NCBI RefSeq assembly: GCF_018390645.1
Contig: NZ_JAHBGC010000049.1
Span: 104,735-168,734 of the forward strand
DNA: 64,000 nt
Direction of reading: 5' to 3'
DNA from: Ancylobacter dichloromethanicus
GTDB taxonomy: Bacteria; Pseudomonadota; Alphaproteobacteria; Rhizobiales; Xanthobacteraceae
Position 1 is the stretch's first letter, and each line of letters opens with the position of its first letter. This document shows, in pieces, positions 6,894 through 16,387 of this stretch. Below the pieces are notes generated by a model. The model was not told the DNA's origin, did not search any database, and saw only the letters and a list, made by a program, of their open reading frames with translations. The translations under genes and the position numbers were made by a program.

Positions 6894-9305
6894 ATGGTGG
6901 CAAAGGCACTCCTCGATGAACTGACCTACGGTGCGGTGTCGCGCCGCGAGCGTCCGGTGGCCAGCCACATCCCCTATACCCGCCATGTCGACGATCACGT
7001 CATCAAGACCCGCGACGGTCTGGTGATGACGATCCTGAAATGCGAGGGCTATTCCTTCGAGACCGCCGACATTAGCGAGATCAACTCCCGCCTGTTGGCG
7101 CGCAACGACCTCGTCCGCACGCTGGCCAATTCCCGCTTCGCGCTCGTCAGCCATATCATCCGCCGCGAGGTGCAGCCGCGGATCGCGTCGAGCTTCGACA
7201 ATGCGCTGTGCCGCGAGATCGACGAGCGCTATGACGCGGCGCTGTCGCAGCGGCGGATGTTCGTCAATGATCTCTATCTGACCATCGTGCGTCGGCCGCT
7301 GCAGGGCCAGGCCGGCACGTTCGACGCGATGCTGACGAAGCTGCTTGGACGCAAGGACGCCGCCGGCGAATCCGTGGCGTCGCAGACGGCCTTGAGCGAG
7401 TTGCACGACGCAGCCACCGCGGTGCGCGAGAATCTCGCCGCCTATGGAGCGCGCCAGCTCGGCGTCGTACGCCGGGATGGGGTCTGGCACTCGGAACCGC
7501 TGGAATTCCTCGTTCAGCTCGTCAATGGTGGCATCCCCCGCCCAATGCATTTGCCACGCATGGCGCTCGCCGATGCGCTGTCGATGAAGCGGATCTTCTT
7601 CGGCAAGAACGCCATCGAAATCCGTGGCGCCGGGCCCGAGGACACCCGCTTCGGCGCCATGGTGTCGATCCGCGAGTATCCGGCGCAGACCGGACCGGGC
7701 TCCTTCGACAATCTGTTGCGTGTCCCGCACGAGTTCATCGCGACGCAGAGTTTCGCCATCGTCGACCGCCCCGAGGCGGCCAAGCAGATCGACCGCGTCG
7801 CCCGGCAGGTCGACATGTCGGACGAGGCCGGCTCCATCATCGCCGAGCATCTTGACGAAGCGCGTGACGAACTCCTGGCGTCCGAGGCGATCTACGGTGA
7901 GCACCACATGTCGGTGATGTGCCTCGGTCGCACGGTTGCCGAGGTTGCCGCCACCGTGACCGCGGTCGGCGCGGCGCTGACCGATCGCTCGGTGATCTGG
8001 ACGCGCGAGGATCTCAATTGCGAGCCGGCCTTCTGGGCCCAGCTGCCTGGGAATTTCCCCTACATCGCGCGCAAGTCGGTGATCTCCTCAAAGAACTTCG
8101 CCGGCTTCACGTCATTGCATAATTACCCGAGTGGGCGGTTGGACGGGAACCATTGGGGTCCGGCGATCTCGGTGTTCGAAACCACTTCGCAGACTGCCTA
8201 TTACTACAATCACCATGTTCGCGACCTCGGCAACTTCACCGTCGTCGGGCCCTCGGGCAGCGGCAAGACGGTCTTCCTGTCCTTCATCTCGGCGCAGTCG
8301 CAGCGCGTCACGCCGCGACCGAAGCTGCTGTTCGTCGACAAGGATCGCGGCGCCGAGATCTTCATCCGCGCCATGGGTGGCCAATATGAGGTTCTGGTCC
8401 CAGGCGAGCCGACGGGGTTCAATCCGCTGTCCCTGCCCGACACAGCGCCGAACCGCGAATTCCTGTTCCAGCTCCTCGGCTTCATGTTGCGGCCAGGCCA
8501 TGGCGGCGAGCTCAGCGCCTCCGAGGAGCAGGTCATCCGCAACGCCATCGCTTCAGCGCTGAGCGCCGGGCCGGACGGGCGGACGCTAAAGGCCTTCTCG
8601 ACGCTGTTGCGCGGGCGCATCCGGGCCGGCGAGGGCGATCTCCTCGCTCGGTTGGAGAGCTGGATGCGGCCGGACCAGCGCGGTTGGCTGTTCAATAATG
8701 AGGCCGATCAGTTCTCGGTCTCGAGCATCTTCGGGTTCGACATGACACGGGTGCTGGACGATCCCGTCATCCGCACCGCGGCGCTGATGTACATCTTCCA
8801 CCGCACCGAGGAGCTGTTGACGGGCGATCCGGTGATGATCTTCCTCGACGAGGGCTGGCGGCTGCTCGACGACCCGGTCTTCGCCTTCTTCATCAAGGAC
8901 AAGCTGAAGACGATCCGCAAGCAGAACGGCATCATCGGCTTCGGGACGCAATCGGCCGCCGACATCGTGCGCTCCAACTCGGCGAGCACGCTGATCGAGC
9001 AGACCGCGACCAATGTCTTCTTCCCGAATCCGAAGGCGGATGACGAAAGCTACACCCGCGCCTTCCGGCTCTCGGAGCGCGAAGTGACCTGGATCCGCAG
9101 CACGGTGCCGGAGAGCCGTTCCTTCCTGATCAAGCACGGCCGCGACAGCGTCATCGCCAAACTCAATCTCGCCGGCATGCCGGACATCATCAAGGTGCTG
9201 TCGGGCCGCACCGAGACCGTGGCCGAGCTCGACGCGCTGCGGGCCCGCGTCGGTGACGATCCAGCCGTCTGGCTGCCGATATTCATGGGAAGGGCTGAGG
9301 CATGA
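6894..9305 (+). CDS. virB4: VirB4 ATPase of the type IV secretion system
   Basis: The 803-residue product is within the usual VirB4 length. Walker A GPSGSGKT lies at residues 452-459, and Walker B IFLDEGW lies at about 649-655 (D652/E653). The N-terminal CagE/TrbE/VirB domain covers roughly residues 180-400. Other family marks are TQSAADI after Walker B and the NVFFPNP segment. VirB4 is a cytoplasmic-face hexameric ATPase that drives pilus formation and substrate transfer. GAGGAG lies just upstream of the ATG. Its stop overlaps the ATG of the next gene by four bases. Confidence 0.93.
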   Translation: MVAKALLDELTYGAVSRRERPVASHIPYTRHVDDHVIKTRDGLVMTILKCEGYSFETADISEINSRLLARNDLVRTLANSRFALVSHIIRREVQPRIASSFDNALCREIDERYDAALSQRRMFVNDLYLTIVRRPLQGQAGTFDAMLTKLLGRKDAAGESVASQTALSELHDAATAVRENLAAYGARQLGVVRRDGVWHSEPLEFLVQLVNGGIPRPMHLPRMALADALSMKRIFFGKNAIEIRGAGPEDTRFGAMVSIREYPAQTGPGSFDNLLRVPHEFIATQSFAIVDRPEAAKQIDRVARQVDMSDEAGSIIAEHLDEARDELLASEAIYGEHHMSVMCLGRTVAEVAATVTAVGAALTDRSVIWTREDLNCEPAFWAQLPGNFPYIARKSVISSKNFAGFTSLHNYPSGRLDGNHWGPAISVFETTSQTAYYYNHHVRDLGNFTVVGPSGSGKTVFLSFISAQSQRVTPRPKLLFVDKDRGAEIFIRAMGGQYEVLVPGEPTGFNPLSLPDTAPNREFLFQLLGFMLRPGHGGELSASEEQVIRNAIASALSAGPDGRTLKAFSTLLRGRIRAGEGDLLARLESWMRPDQRGWLFNNEADQFSVSSIFGFDMTRVLDDPVIRTAALMYIFHRTEELLTGDPVMIFLDEGWRLLDDPVFAFFIKDKLKTIRKQNGIIGFGTQSAADIVRSNSASTLIEQTATNVFFPNPKADDESYTRAFRLSEREVTWIRSTVPESRSFLIKHGRDSVIAKLNLAGMPDIIKVLSGRTETVAELDALRARVGDDPAVWLPIFMGRAEA

Positions 9306-10207
9306 AGCGGCTCGCGCTGACAGTGATTGCCTGGTCGTGGATCGGCGCAGGCGCGGCCTTTGCCGCCATCCCGACCACCGACGCCGCGCAGCTAACGCAG
9401 CATTCGGAGACCGCAGGCGCGACCATCAAACTGGTACCGATCTCCACGCAACGGCAGAACGCCAATCAGGGCGTGAAATGCGCCGTCACGACGGGCAAGA
9501 AGGCCAGCGTCACCGATCCGACGGTGCAGCCGCAATCGGGCGCCGGCAGCCGCACCATCCAGGTCTATGCACCGGATATGCCGGCGGTCCCGACCGCGGA
9601 TGCGCGCGGCGCCGCGCTCAACAGCCAGACCTTGTTCAAGTCGACGGGCGACGTCGTCGCCAGCCTCGATGCCAGCCGATCGACGCTCGGCGCCGCCCAA
9701 TCCGCGTTTCGCACCGCCGGTTCTCAGGTCGGCACCGCCACTACGGTGATGGCGGCCATCGATACGAACAGTGCCGCGCGTCTGCAGAACAACCTCGCCT
9801 GGAACGGCGTGATGGGCTCGGCGAATATCTGGGTGACGGCCCTGAACGCGCTCAATCTGGCGCAGAACAGCGACATCAGCCGCGCCACCATCGGGATGCG
9901 CTCGGCGACAACGTCGTCGTCCGGCACCCCGACCACGCCGGCCTGCACGGTCGGCATGGTCGGATCGGGGACCGTGGCCGATCCCTGCCGCACGGCGGGG
10001 TCATGCTCGACCACGCCGCCGGGATCGCCCGTGGACCCAGGATGCGTCGCGGCCCGCCACATGGATAGCGACGGCAACGTCCTGTTCTACCTCTCGGCGG
10101 CTCAGGACGAGGCGCGGACTGCCGCTGCCGCGCCCTCCACCCAGCCGCCCTTGTCCGGCGCTGATGTCGCCGCCGCGATCGAGAGCATTCAAGCCAACGG
10201 CCAATAG
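9302..10207 (+). CDS. Exported protein of unknown function inside the virB operon
   Basis: The 301-residue protein starts with an ATGA overlap on virB4. It has a signal peptide (WSWIGAGAAFAAIP), an Ala/Ser/Thr/Gln-rich body with low-complexity coil, and a Cys-containing region around residues 215-250 (PACTVGM, DPCRTAGSCS, DPGCVAARH). No lipobox or catalytic motif is visible. Its place between virB4 and virB5 does not fit any standard VirB gene. Its coil-rich composition recalls VirB5/TrbJ proteins, so it could be a minor pilus or tip component. That is inference. Confidence 0.55.
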   Translation: MKRLALTVIAWSWIGAGAAFAAIPTTDAAQLTQHSETAGATIKLVPISTQRQNANQGVKCAVTTGKKASVTDPTVQPQSGAGSRTIQVYAPDMPAVPTADARGAALNSQTLFKSTGDVVASLDASRSTLGAAQSAFRTAGSQVGTATTVMAAIDTNSAARLQNNLAWNGVMGSANIWVTALNALNLAQNSDISRATIGMRSATTSSSGTPTTPACTVGMVGSGTVADPCRTAGSCSTTPPGSPVDPGCVAARHMDSDGNVLFYLSAAQDEARTAAAAPSTQPPLSGADVAAAIESIQANGQ

Positions 10208-10216
10208 GAGGCTGCC

Positions 10217-10939
10217 ATGCGATCTGTCCTGAAACTGGCGCTCGGCCTCGCCGTGGCCCTGCTCATCGCCACGTCGGGAGCGCGCGCCCAGGTGCCGGTG
10301 ATCGACAATGCGAACCTGACGAAAGCGCAGGAGATTGCGACCAGCACCCGGCAGATTCTCGACGCCGACCAGCAGATCCTGCAATTCACGCAGAAGACGG
10401 TTGCCGCGGTGACCGGGGATCGCACCTCCCAGGCGCAGGGCAGCCTGGCGCAGATGGCCCTGGGTGGTGGTTTCTCCATGGCGCAGGCGCCGTCGCTGGG
10501 CTCGGTGATCTCGGGCGGCGCGCTGTCCTTCGCCGGCATGGGCTCGGGATCTCAGAACATCGTGTCGACGCTGATCAATGGCCTGCAGCTCGTCCAGAGC
10601 CTCACCGGGCTGAGCGGCGGTCAGACGCACCCGGTCGACACCGCCTACAAGAACTCCGTCAATGTCGCGGCGACCCTGTCCGGCCTGATCGATTCGACTC
10701 AAGGGGCGGTGAAGCAGCGCTCCTCCGCATTTACCCAAGGCGGCCAGCAGATCGGCCAGGCCCAGGACCTGAAGGGCAGCGTCGACCAGAACACTCAGGT
10801 GCAGATCCAGACCGGACAGACCATCAACGAGCTCAACGGCGTCGTGAACAACGCCGCCGCCGCTGCCAACCAGGCCAATCTCGATCGCATCGCGGCGGAG
10901 TCGGCCGTCGCGCGCGCCATGAAATTCACCCAGCAGTGA
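10217..10939 (+). CDS. virB5: VirB5-like pilus-tip protein
   Basis: The 240-residue protein has a signal peptide (LGLAVALLIATSGARAQ) and then VPVIDNANLTKAQEIATS, the usual opening of VirB5/TrbJ proteins. Long helical Gln-rich segments follow (ILDADQQILQFTQKTV and the C-terminal NELNGVVNNAAAAANQAN region), with a Gly/Ser-rich middle. These helical bundles sit at the tip of the conjugative pilus. GGAGG precedes the ATG at 10217. There is a 13-base gap to the next small gene. Confidence 0.7.
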   Translation: MRSVLKLALGLAVALLIATSGARAQVPVIDNANLTKAQEIATSTRQILDADQQILQFTQKTVAAVTGDRTSQAQGSLAQMALGGGFSMAQAPSLGSVISGGALSFAGMGSGSQNIVSTLINGLQLVQSLTGLSGGQTHPVDTAYKNSVNVAATLSGLIDSTQGAVKQRSSAFTQGGQQIGQAQDLKGSVDQNTQVQIQTGQTINELNGVVNNAAAAANQANLDRIAAESAVARAMKFTQQ

Positions 10940-10952
10940 CTTTGGAGGACGC

Positions 10953-11129
10953 TTGAACAAGATCACCATCGCCGTCGCCGCTGCGATCATCCTCATCGTC
11001 GCTGCCGGCGTGATCGTCATCCGCATGCCCGCGCCACCGGCACCCGCTGCGCAGACGAAGAGCGAGCCGGACACCGATGGCCTGTCGCGCGCCATGACCT
11101 TCACCTCGCCGGCCGAGCCGAAGAAATGA
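10953..11129 (+). CDS. 58-codon single-span membrane protein with TTG start
   Basis: The frame runs from TTG at 10953 to TGA at 11127-11129. GGAGGA at 10944-10949 lies three bases upstream. The product begins NKITIAVAAAIILIVAAGV, one transmembrane segment, then a Pro/Ala-rich and acidic 35-residue periplasmic tail. Its stop overlaps the ATG of the next lipoprotein (ATGA), as do most junctions in this operon, which argues that it is real. Size and layout recall small entry-exclusion or accessory proteins, but I cannot assign it. Confidence 0.6.
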   Translation: MNKITIAVAAAIILIVAAGVIVIRMPAPPAPAAQTKSEPDTDGLSRAMTFTSPAEPKK

Positions 11130-11323
11130 TCCGCACCTCGGCAGCACTCGCCGCGATTTGCTGGATTGCGCTTGTCCTCGCGGGCTGTGCCTACAAGCCA
11201 CTCAAGGCGCCGTGTTCGCCGGACGAAGACGGCGCGCCACTCGGCTACGCGGCGTCCGCGCCGACGCCATCACCTCAGCCGTTCGAGTCGCTTGACGCCT
11301 GTGGCCCGATGAAACCGATCTGA
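11126..11323 (+). CDS. virB7: VirB7-like lipoprotein
   Basis: The product has 65 residues with lipobox LAGC and Cys21 as lipid site. A short Pro-rich mature part ends with another cysteine in LDACGPMK. VirB7 is a small outer-membrane lipoprotein that binds VirB9 by a disulfide or tight contact. The gene lies between virB5 and virB6, as expected. The assignment rests on size, lipobox and position, since VirB7 proteins hardly share sequence. The gap to virB6 is seven bases. Confidence 0.65.
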   Translation: MIRTSAALAAICWIALVLAGCAYKPLKAPCSPDEDGAPLGYAASAPTPSPQPFESLDACGPMKPI

Positions 11324-11330
11324 GGGCACG

Positions 11331-12461
11331 ATGGCGACGTTCAGCATCACCTCGCTACTGCAATCGGTCGACCAGATCGGCCAGAACTATGTCTCAACCG
11401 CCTATCAGGCGCTGTCGAACGCGCTGACGTCGGGGGGAGCGACGAGCGTCGCCGGGCTGCTCCTGACGCTCTATGTGATCTTCTGGGGTATCGGCATCTG
11501 GCAGGGCACGGCAACCGGCGGCCCGGCCGACCACGCCTTCAGGCTGTTTCGCGCCTTCCTCATCTATGCGCTCGCGACCAGCTGGAACGATTTTCAGACG
11601 CTGGCCTACCGGTTCATGAATGACGGGCCGTCGGCGATCGGAAACGCCTTGCTCAGCGCCGTGACCACCGCCAACAACACCGGCACGGCGCAGAACCTGA
11701 CCTCGGTCAACGGCGTGCAATCGGCCCTGCAGAACATGTGGGACACCACCAACAGCGCCACCGAAGCCTTCCTGCAGAATGCGGGTCTCACCAATTGGGG
11801 CCCCTACATCTTCGCCGCCGTCTTCTATGTCGTGATGGCGCTGCTGATCGGTTTCGCGATCTTCCTGATCGTGCTGTCGAAACTTTTCATGTGGCTGCTG
11901 CTGGCGCTGGCGCCGGTCTTTATCATCCTGCTGCTGTTTGGGGTCACCTCGCGCTTCTTCAGCGGCTGGCTCGGCACGCTCATCCAGTATTTTCTGGTGC
12001 AGGTCCTCGTCTACGCCTTCCTCGCCTTCTACGTCTCGCTGATCCAGCAGACCATCGACACGTTGAACGGCGTCGCCAACACCAAGAGTGCGAGCTGGGC
12101 GACGATCGGCCCCGTTGTGCTGCTCGCCATCATCGGCGTGCTGCTGCTGGCCCAGATCAACAACGTCGCTGCGGCCATCGCCGGAGGCGTGCCGATCTCG
12201 AGCTCGCGGATCGGTGCGGTGCTCGCCACGGTCAGCGGCTATCGGCTCGGCGTGGCGGCGAACAGGGCCCGCCTTGCCTTCCGCAACCCGTTGAACCCGG
12301 CCTCGACGTCACGACGCGAGGAGCTGGCGGCGCGCCAGCGCGCGCGTGTCGGTTTGCGGGCGTCGTCATGGGCGCAATCGCCTGAGTTTCGCAGGCTCGC
12401 CGAGCAGATCAAGCATCCCGGCTCGCCGCCGGCGCAGGGTGGGGGAGGGAGCCGACCTTGA
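11331..12461 (+). CDS. virB6: VirB6 polytopic inner-membrane channel protein
   Basis: This protein of 376 residues has at least five hydrophobic segments, clustered at about 40-60 and 155-285, including IFLIVLSKLFMWLLLALAPV, which contains the VirB6/TrbL W-L-L-L-A-L-A-P signature. The C-terminal 75 residues are Arg-rich and cytoplasmic. VirB6 forms part of the inner-membrane translocation path. GAGGGCACG lies before the ATG at 11331. The last four bases overlap the TTG start of virB8. Confidence 0.88.
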   Translation: MATFSITSLLQSVDQIGQNYVSTAYQALSNALTSGGATSVAGLLLTLYVIFWGIGIWQGTATGGPADHAFRLFRAFLIYALATSWNDFQTLAYRFMNDGPSAIGNALLSAVTTANNTGTAQNLTSVNGVQSALQNMWDTTNSATEAFLQNAGLTNWGPYIFAAVFYVVMALLIGFAIFLIVLSKLFMWLLLALAPVFIILLLFGVTSRFFSGWLGTLIQYFLVQVLVYAFLAFYVSLIQQTIDTLNGVANTKSASWATIGPVVLLAIIGVLLLAQINNVAAAIAGGVPISSSRIGAVLATVSGYRLGVAANRARLAFRNPLNPASTSRREELAARQRARVGLRASSWAQSPEFRRLAEQIKHPGSPPAQGGGGSRP

Positions 12462-13195
12462 GCGATACTCCGACGGCTGAGGCTGGAGTGGTCGAGCCGC
12501 CAGCCAAGATCGATCCACGGTACTACATTGAAGGCGCGAGCTGGGAGCATGACGTCGCCCGACGCAACCGGAACTCGCGGGCGCTGGCCTGGATCGTCGC
12601 CGGCGTCATGACCATCGTTGCCGTCGGCTCGCTCGGCGCACTGGCGCTGCTGGTGCCGTTGAAGACCTACGAGCCCTATATGGTGGTGGTCGATAGGGCT
12701 TCGGGCTTCGTCGAGGTCAAGCGACCGATGGCCGAGGGGCCGCTGACGCAGGACGAGGCCGTCACCACCTTCAATGTGGTCCGCTATATCAAGGCGCGCG
12801 AGACCTATGATCCGAGGGCGCTGAAGGACAATTTCGACCTGGCGCAGCTTCTCGCTACCGGCGACGCGGCGCGTGAGCTGACCGAGATCTATTCGCCGGC
12901 CAATCCGCAGAATCCGGTCAAGATCTACGGCTCCAACACAGAGGTCACCGTCTCGGTGAAGTCGGTGACGTTCCCGAACAACCGCACCGCGCTGGTGCGG
13001 TTTTCCACCGACGAGAAAACGGCGACCAGCATCACGACGCGCAACTGGGTTTCGCTCGTGCGCTTCCGCTACACCTCCGCACCGATGCGCAACGAGTATC
13101 GCTTCGACAATCCGCTCGGCTTCCAGGTGCTCGAATATCGACGCGACCAGGAGACGGCTCCCTCTCCCGGCACGGCCGGAGCGCAGAGATCATGA
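12458..13195 (+). CDS. virB8: VirB8 bitopic assembly factor
   Basis: The TTG at 12458 overlaps the virB6 stop (TTGA), and GGGAGGGAG lies upstream. The 245-residue product has a cytoplasmic N-terminus (YYIEGASWEHDVARRNRNSR), one membrane span near residues 45-65, and a periplasmic NTF2-like domain. Typical motifs are VPLKTYEPYMVVVDR early and NPLGFQVLEYRRD at the end. VirB8 nucleates the inner-membrane complex. Its stop overlaps the virB9 ATG by four bases. Confidence 0.9.
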   Translation: MSDTPTAEAGVVEPPAKIDPRYYIEGASWEHDVARRNRNSRALAWIVAGVMTIVAVGSLGALALLVPLKTYEPYMVVVDRASGFVEVKRPMAEGPLTQDEAVTTFNVVRYIKARETYDPRALKDNFDLAQLLATGDAARELTEIYSPANPQNPVKIYGSNTEVTVSVKSVTFPNNRTALVRFSTDEKTATSITTRNWVSLVRFRYTSAPMRNEYRFDNPLGFQVLEYRRDQETAPSPGTAGAQRS

Positions 13196-13995
13196 GGCGG
13201 CGCCTGATCCTTGCAGGCTGCGTCTTGCTTGTGTCCGGCCATGCGTTCGCGGAAGCGATCCCGCGCGCGGGACGGGTCGATGCTCGCGTCCGCGACGTCG
13301 TCTATAACCGCGACAACGTCACGGCGATCGACGCCACCTACGGCACGTCGACGATGATCCAGCTGCAGCCGGACGAGAAGATCGAGACGCTGGCGCTCGG
13401 CGATTCCCTTGCCTGGAAGGTCGAGCCCAATCGCAAGGGCGACATCATCTTCGTCAAGCCGATCGACAAGAATGCGCAGTCGAACCTCAACGTCGTCACC
13501 GACAAGCGCATCTACAGCTTCCTGCTGCGGTCGAACACGCGCGCGCCGAATGACCAGATCTACGCGGTTCGGTTCCGGTTTCCCGACGACGAGGCGAGCG
13601 CGAAGCTGCTCGCGGCCGCCAAGGAGCGCGCCGCCAATCCGAACCTGCGCGATCTCAACATCGCCAACGCCAACAGCGACTATGGCTACAAGGGCTCGTC
13701 GACCAACAAGCCGGTCGCCGTGTTCGACGACGGCGTGAAGACCTGGTTCCGCTTCGAGGGTGAAACGCCGGCGATCTACATCGTCGATGCCGAGCGCAAT
13801 GAGAGCCTGGTCAATTTCCGGACCGAGGGACCGTTCGTCGTCGTCGACAAGGTCAGCCCGCAATGGACGCTGCGCAATGGCACGGAATCGACCTGCATCT
13901 TCAATCGGCGTGCGACCAATGTGCACGAGCCGAATGGGCTCGAGCCCTATGCGCCGCAGCGCGTAGGTTTTCCGTCAGCCAGCGCAGGAGGCTGA
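13192..13995 (+). CDS. virB9: VirB9 outer-membrane core protein
   Basis: The 267-residue product has a signal peptide (ILAGCVLLVSGHAFAEA) and the VirB9/TrbG beta-rich fold: DARVRDVVYNRDNVTAI, then KGDIIFVKPID and TDKRIYSFLL. A flexible linker follows, then the C-terminal domain with NYGYKG-like DYGYKGSS, PVAVFDDGVKTWFRF and AIYIVDAERNESLVNFR. It binds VirB7 and VirB10 in the periplasmic core complex. The ATG at 13192 overlaps virB8. A six-base gap leads to virB10. Confidence 0.92.
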   Translation: MRRRLILAGCVLLVSGHAFAEAIPRAGRVDARVRDVVYNRDNVTAIDATYGTSTMIQLQPDEKIETLALGDSLAWKVEPNRKGDIIFVKPIDKNAQSNLNVVTDKRIYSFLLRSNTRAPNDQIYAVRFRFPDDEASAKLLAAAKERAANPNLRDLNIANANSDYGYKGSSTNKPVAVFDDGVKTWFRFEGETPAIYIVDAERNESLVNFRTEGPFVVVDKVSPQWTLRNGTESTCIFNRRATNVHEPNGLEPYAPQRVGFPSASAGG

Positions 13996-14001
13996 CGCGC
14001 C

Positions 14002-15360
14002 ATGCCCTCGCCACAGGATTATCGCTCGCTCGAACTGGAAGCCTCCGCTGCGACGGCGGTAGCGCGGGGTTCGACTGCCCTCGGCAATTTGGTGAAATTC
14101 GGCGTGCCGCTCGGCGCCGTCTTGATCGCGGGATGGATGATCTACGCCTCGCTCGGCAGCGGTCCACGGAACATGACCGCGCCGGACAAGGAAGAGTTCA
14201 CGACGACGCAGTTTCCGGCGCCATCGCTGCAAACCCCACGGACCCAGACCGACCAGGGCACTATTCTCATCCCGCAAGCGCCGCCTGTGCCGCCCGAGCC
14301 GGTCTTGCCACCACCGCCCATCGCGCCGCCCCTGGCACTGCCGGCGCCGCCGCCACCCGAGCCACCGCTCGCCCTGTCGGCACCGAACGATGATGAAGCG
14401 CGCCGGCTGGCCGAACTCGAGCGGCTGCGCCAGGAAGAGGAGCGGCGGAAGTGGGAACGGTTCCGCGCGCCGCAGGTGATTGCCGACAACGCCAGTCCGA
14501 GCGATGCAGCTGGCAGTCCCGCCGATCCGGCGCGCGCGGCTGCCGGGCAGGACGAGGACCCCAACCGCCGCTTCCTGGCGTCGGTCGCGAGCGCCGGCGT
14601 CGAGATCGCGAAGGCGGTGAAGAACGATCGGATCGATGCGCTTGTCGCACAGGGCACGATGATCCGCGGGATTCTTGAGACCGCCGTTCAGAGCGACCTG
14701 CCGGGCATGGTGCGCGCCGTCACGGCTGAGAATGTCTGGTCATTCGACGGCCGCCGCATTCTCATCCCGGCAGGAAGCCGGCTCGTTGGCGAATACAAGT
14801 CCGGAATCTCGCAGGGGCAGACCCGCGTCTTCGTGGTGTGGACGCGGCTGCTGCGCTCGGATGGGGTGTCGGTCCAGCTCGGCTCGAACGGCACCGACGA
14901 TCTCGGCCGCGCCGGCAATGCCGGCTTCGTCGACAATCACTACCTCGAGCGCTTCGGCTCCGCGATCATGCTGTCGGTCGTCGGCGGCGTTTCGCAATTC
15001 CTGAGCGGCTATGGCCAGTACGACAACAATAATAATGGCACCACGATCACGACGACCGATCCGGTCACGGGCCTCGTCACCACGACCCAAACGGGCACCA
15101 ACCAGAACAGCCAGTCGCTCCAGGCCCGCCAGATCGCCGCGCAGAATGTCTCGCAGACGCTGACCAATATCGCCCAGGAGGCGCTGAAGAACTCGATCAA
15201 CATCCCGCCGACGATCTATCTCGACCAGGGCACGCGGATCATCGTCTTCGTGCGCCGGGACCTGGATTTCTCCTCCCTTTACCCCGATCCGGTGAAGGAG
15301 GCGCTCAGGGAGCTCAAGCGTGAACGCGCCGGCGCGAAACCTGACAGTCTTCCTCGATAG
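14002..15360 (+). CDS. virB10: VirB10 energy-sensing core protein
   Basis: The 452-residue protein has a cytoplasmic N-terminus and one span near residues 33-52. A long Pro-rich periplasmic linker (residues 95-135) and a charged coil (RRLAELERLRQEEERRK) follow. The C-terminal beta-barrel domain carries GTMIRGILET, GRRILIPAGSRLVGEY and SGISQGQTRVFVVWTR. The outer-membrane antenna region lies around SAIMLSVVGGVSQFLSGYG. VirB10 spans both membranes and gates the channel. Its 3' end overlaps virB11 by 41 bases, longer than the other junctions. Confidence 0.93.
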   Translation: MPSPQDYRSLELEASAATAVARGSTALGNLVKFGVPLGAVLIAGWMIYASLGSGPRNMTAPDKEEFTTTQFPAPSLQTPRTQTDQGTILIPQAPPVPPEPVLPPPPIAPPLALPAPPPPEPPLALSAPNDDEARRLAELERLRQEEERRKWERFRAPQVIADNASPSDAAGSPADPARAAAGQDEDPNRRFLASVASAGVEIAKAVKNDRIDALVAQGTMIRGILETAVQSDLPGMVRAVTAENVWSFDGRRILIPAGSRLVGEYKSGISQGQTRVFVVWTRLLRSDGVSVQLGSNGTDDLGRAGNAGFVDNHYLERFGSAIMLSVVGGVSQFLSGYGQYDNNNNGTTITTTDPVTGLVTTTQTGTNQNSQSLQARQIAAQNVSQTLTNIAQEALKNSINIPPTIYLDQGTRIIVFVRRDLDFSSLYPDPVKEALRELKRERAGAKPDSLPR

Positions 15361-16387
15361 GGCGCTCGGGCCCATTCGGCCTTGGCTCGACGACGACCAG
15401 GTCGTCGAGATCTGCGCCAATGGCCCCGGTGAGGTCTGGGTCGAGCGCTTCGGTCAGGCCGCGATGGAGTGTCATCCGGTTCCTGAGCTCACCGAGCTCG
15501 CAATCCGACACCTCGCCGAACGCATTGCCGGTCATTCCGGCCAGAGCGTCAACGAAGAGCATCCGCTGCTGTCGGCGGCGCTGCCGACGGGCGAACGCTT
15601 TCAAGGCGTGATGCCGCCGGCGACGACAGCGGGCGGGGCTTTCGCGATCCGCAAGCAGGTCATCAAGGAGATGCGGCTCGATGATTATCGCCGGCTCGGC
15701 TCGTTCGAGAAAGTCGCGACCGTCACTGAGGGCGAATTGTCGGATGTCGACCGGCAGCTCTGTGCGCATCTCGACGCCGGCCGCATCGAGAACTTCATCC
15801 GCCTCGCCGTCGTGAACCGCTATTCGATCCTGCTCTCGGGTGGCACCTCCTCCGGCAAGACGACATTCCTCAACGCGATTTTGAAGGAGGTCCCAGTCGA
15901 GGAACGCATCGTCACCATCGAGGACACCCGCGAGGTGAACCCGATCCAGAGGAACTATCTGCCGCTGGTCGCCTCGAAGGGCGATCAGGGTGAAGCCCGC
16001 GTCACCGTCGAGACGCTGCTGCAGGCTTCGATGCGCCTGCGTCCGGACCGTATCTTCCTCGGCGAGATTCGCGGTGCGGAGGCCTATTCGTTTCTGCGGG
16101 CCATCAACACCGGCCATCCCGGCAGCATCACCACGGTCCATGCCGATAGTCCGGCCGGCGCGTTCGAGCAGCTCGCGCTGATGGTGATGCAGGCCGGGCT
16201 CGGTCTGCGGCGGGACGAGATCGTTGGCTACATCAAATCCGTCCTGCCGATCGTCATCCAGCAGACCAAGGTCGGCGGCTGGCGCGGCACCTCGGCCGTG
16301 TATTTTTCGCGGATGGCGGAGTGGCGGGCGGAGAGGGCAGGGGGGACAGGAAGGAAGGCCGGCCATGGCCCGCGTCGTCGTTTATAG
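15320..16387 (+). CDS. virB11: VirB11 hexameric traffic ATPase
   Basis: This 355-residue protein starts with GTG at 15320 inside virB10. Walker A GGTSSGKT lies at residues 174-181. An Asp box (ERIVTIEDTREV), Walker B region (MRLRPDRIFLGEIRGAEAYS) and His box (GHPGSITTVHADSP) follow in order. The N-terminal domain holds VEICANGPGEVWVERFG. VirB11 works at the inner membrane with VirB4 and VirD4. The C-terminal 25 residues are Gly/Arg-rich and overlap the virD4 start by 23 bases. Confidence 0.93.
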   Translation: MNAPARNLTVFLDRALGPIRPWLDDDQVVEICANGPGEVWVERFGQAAMECHPVPELTELAIRHLAERIAGHSGQSVNEEHPLLSAALPTGERFQGVMPPATTAGGAFAIRKQVIKEMRLDDYRRLGSFEKVATVTEGELSDVDRQLCAHLDAGRIENFIRLAVVNRYSILLSGGTSSGKTTFLNAILKEVPVEERIVTIEDTREVNPIQRNYLPLVASKGDQGEARVTVETLLQASMRLRPDRIFLGEIRGAEAYSFLRAINTGHPGSITTVHADSPAGAFEQLALMVMQAGLGLRRDEIVGYIKSVLPIVIQQTKVGGWRGTSAVYFSRMAEWRAERAGGTGRKAGHGPRRRL

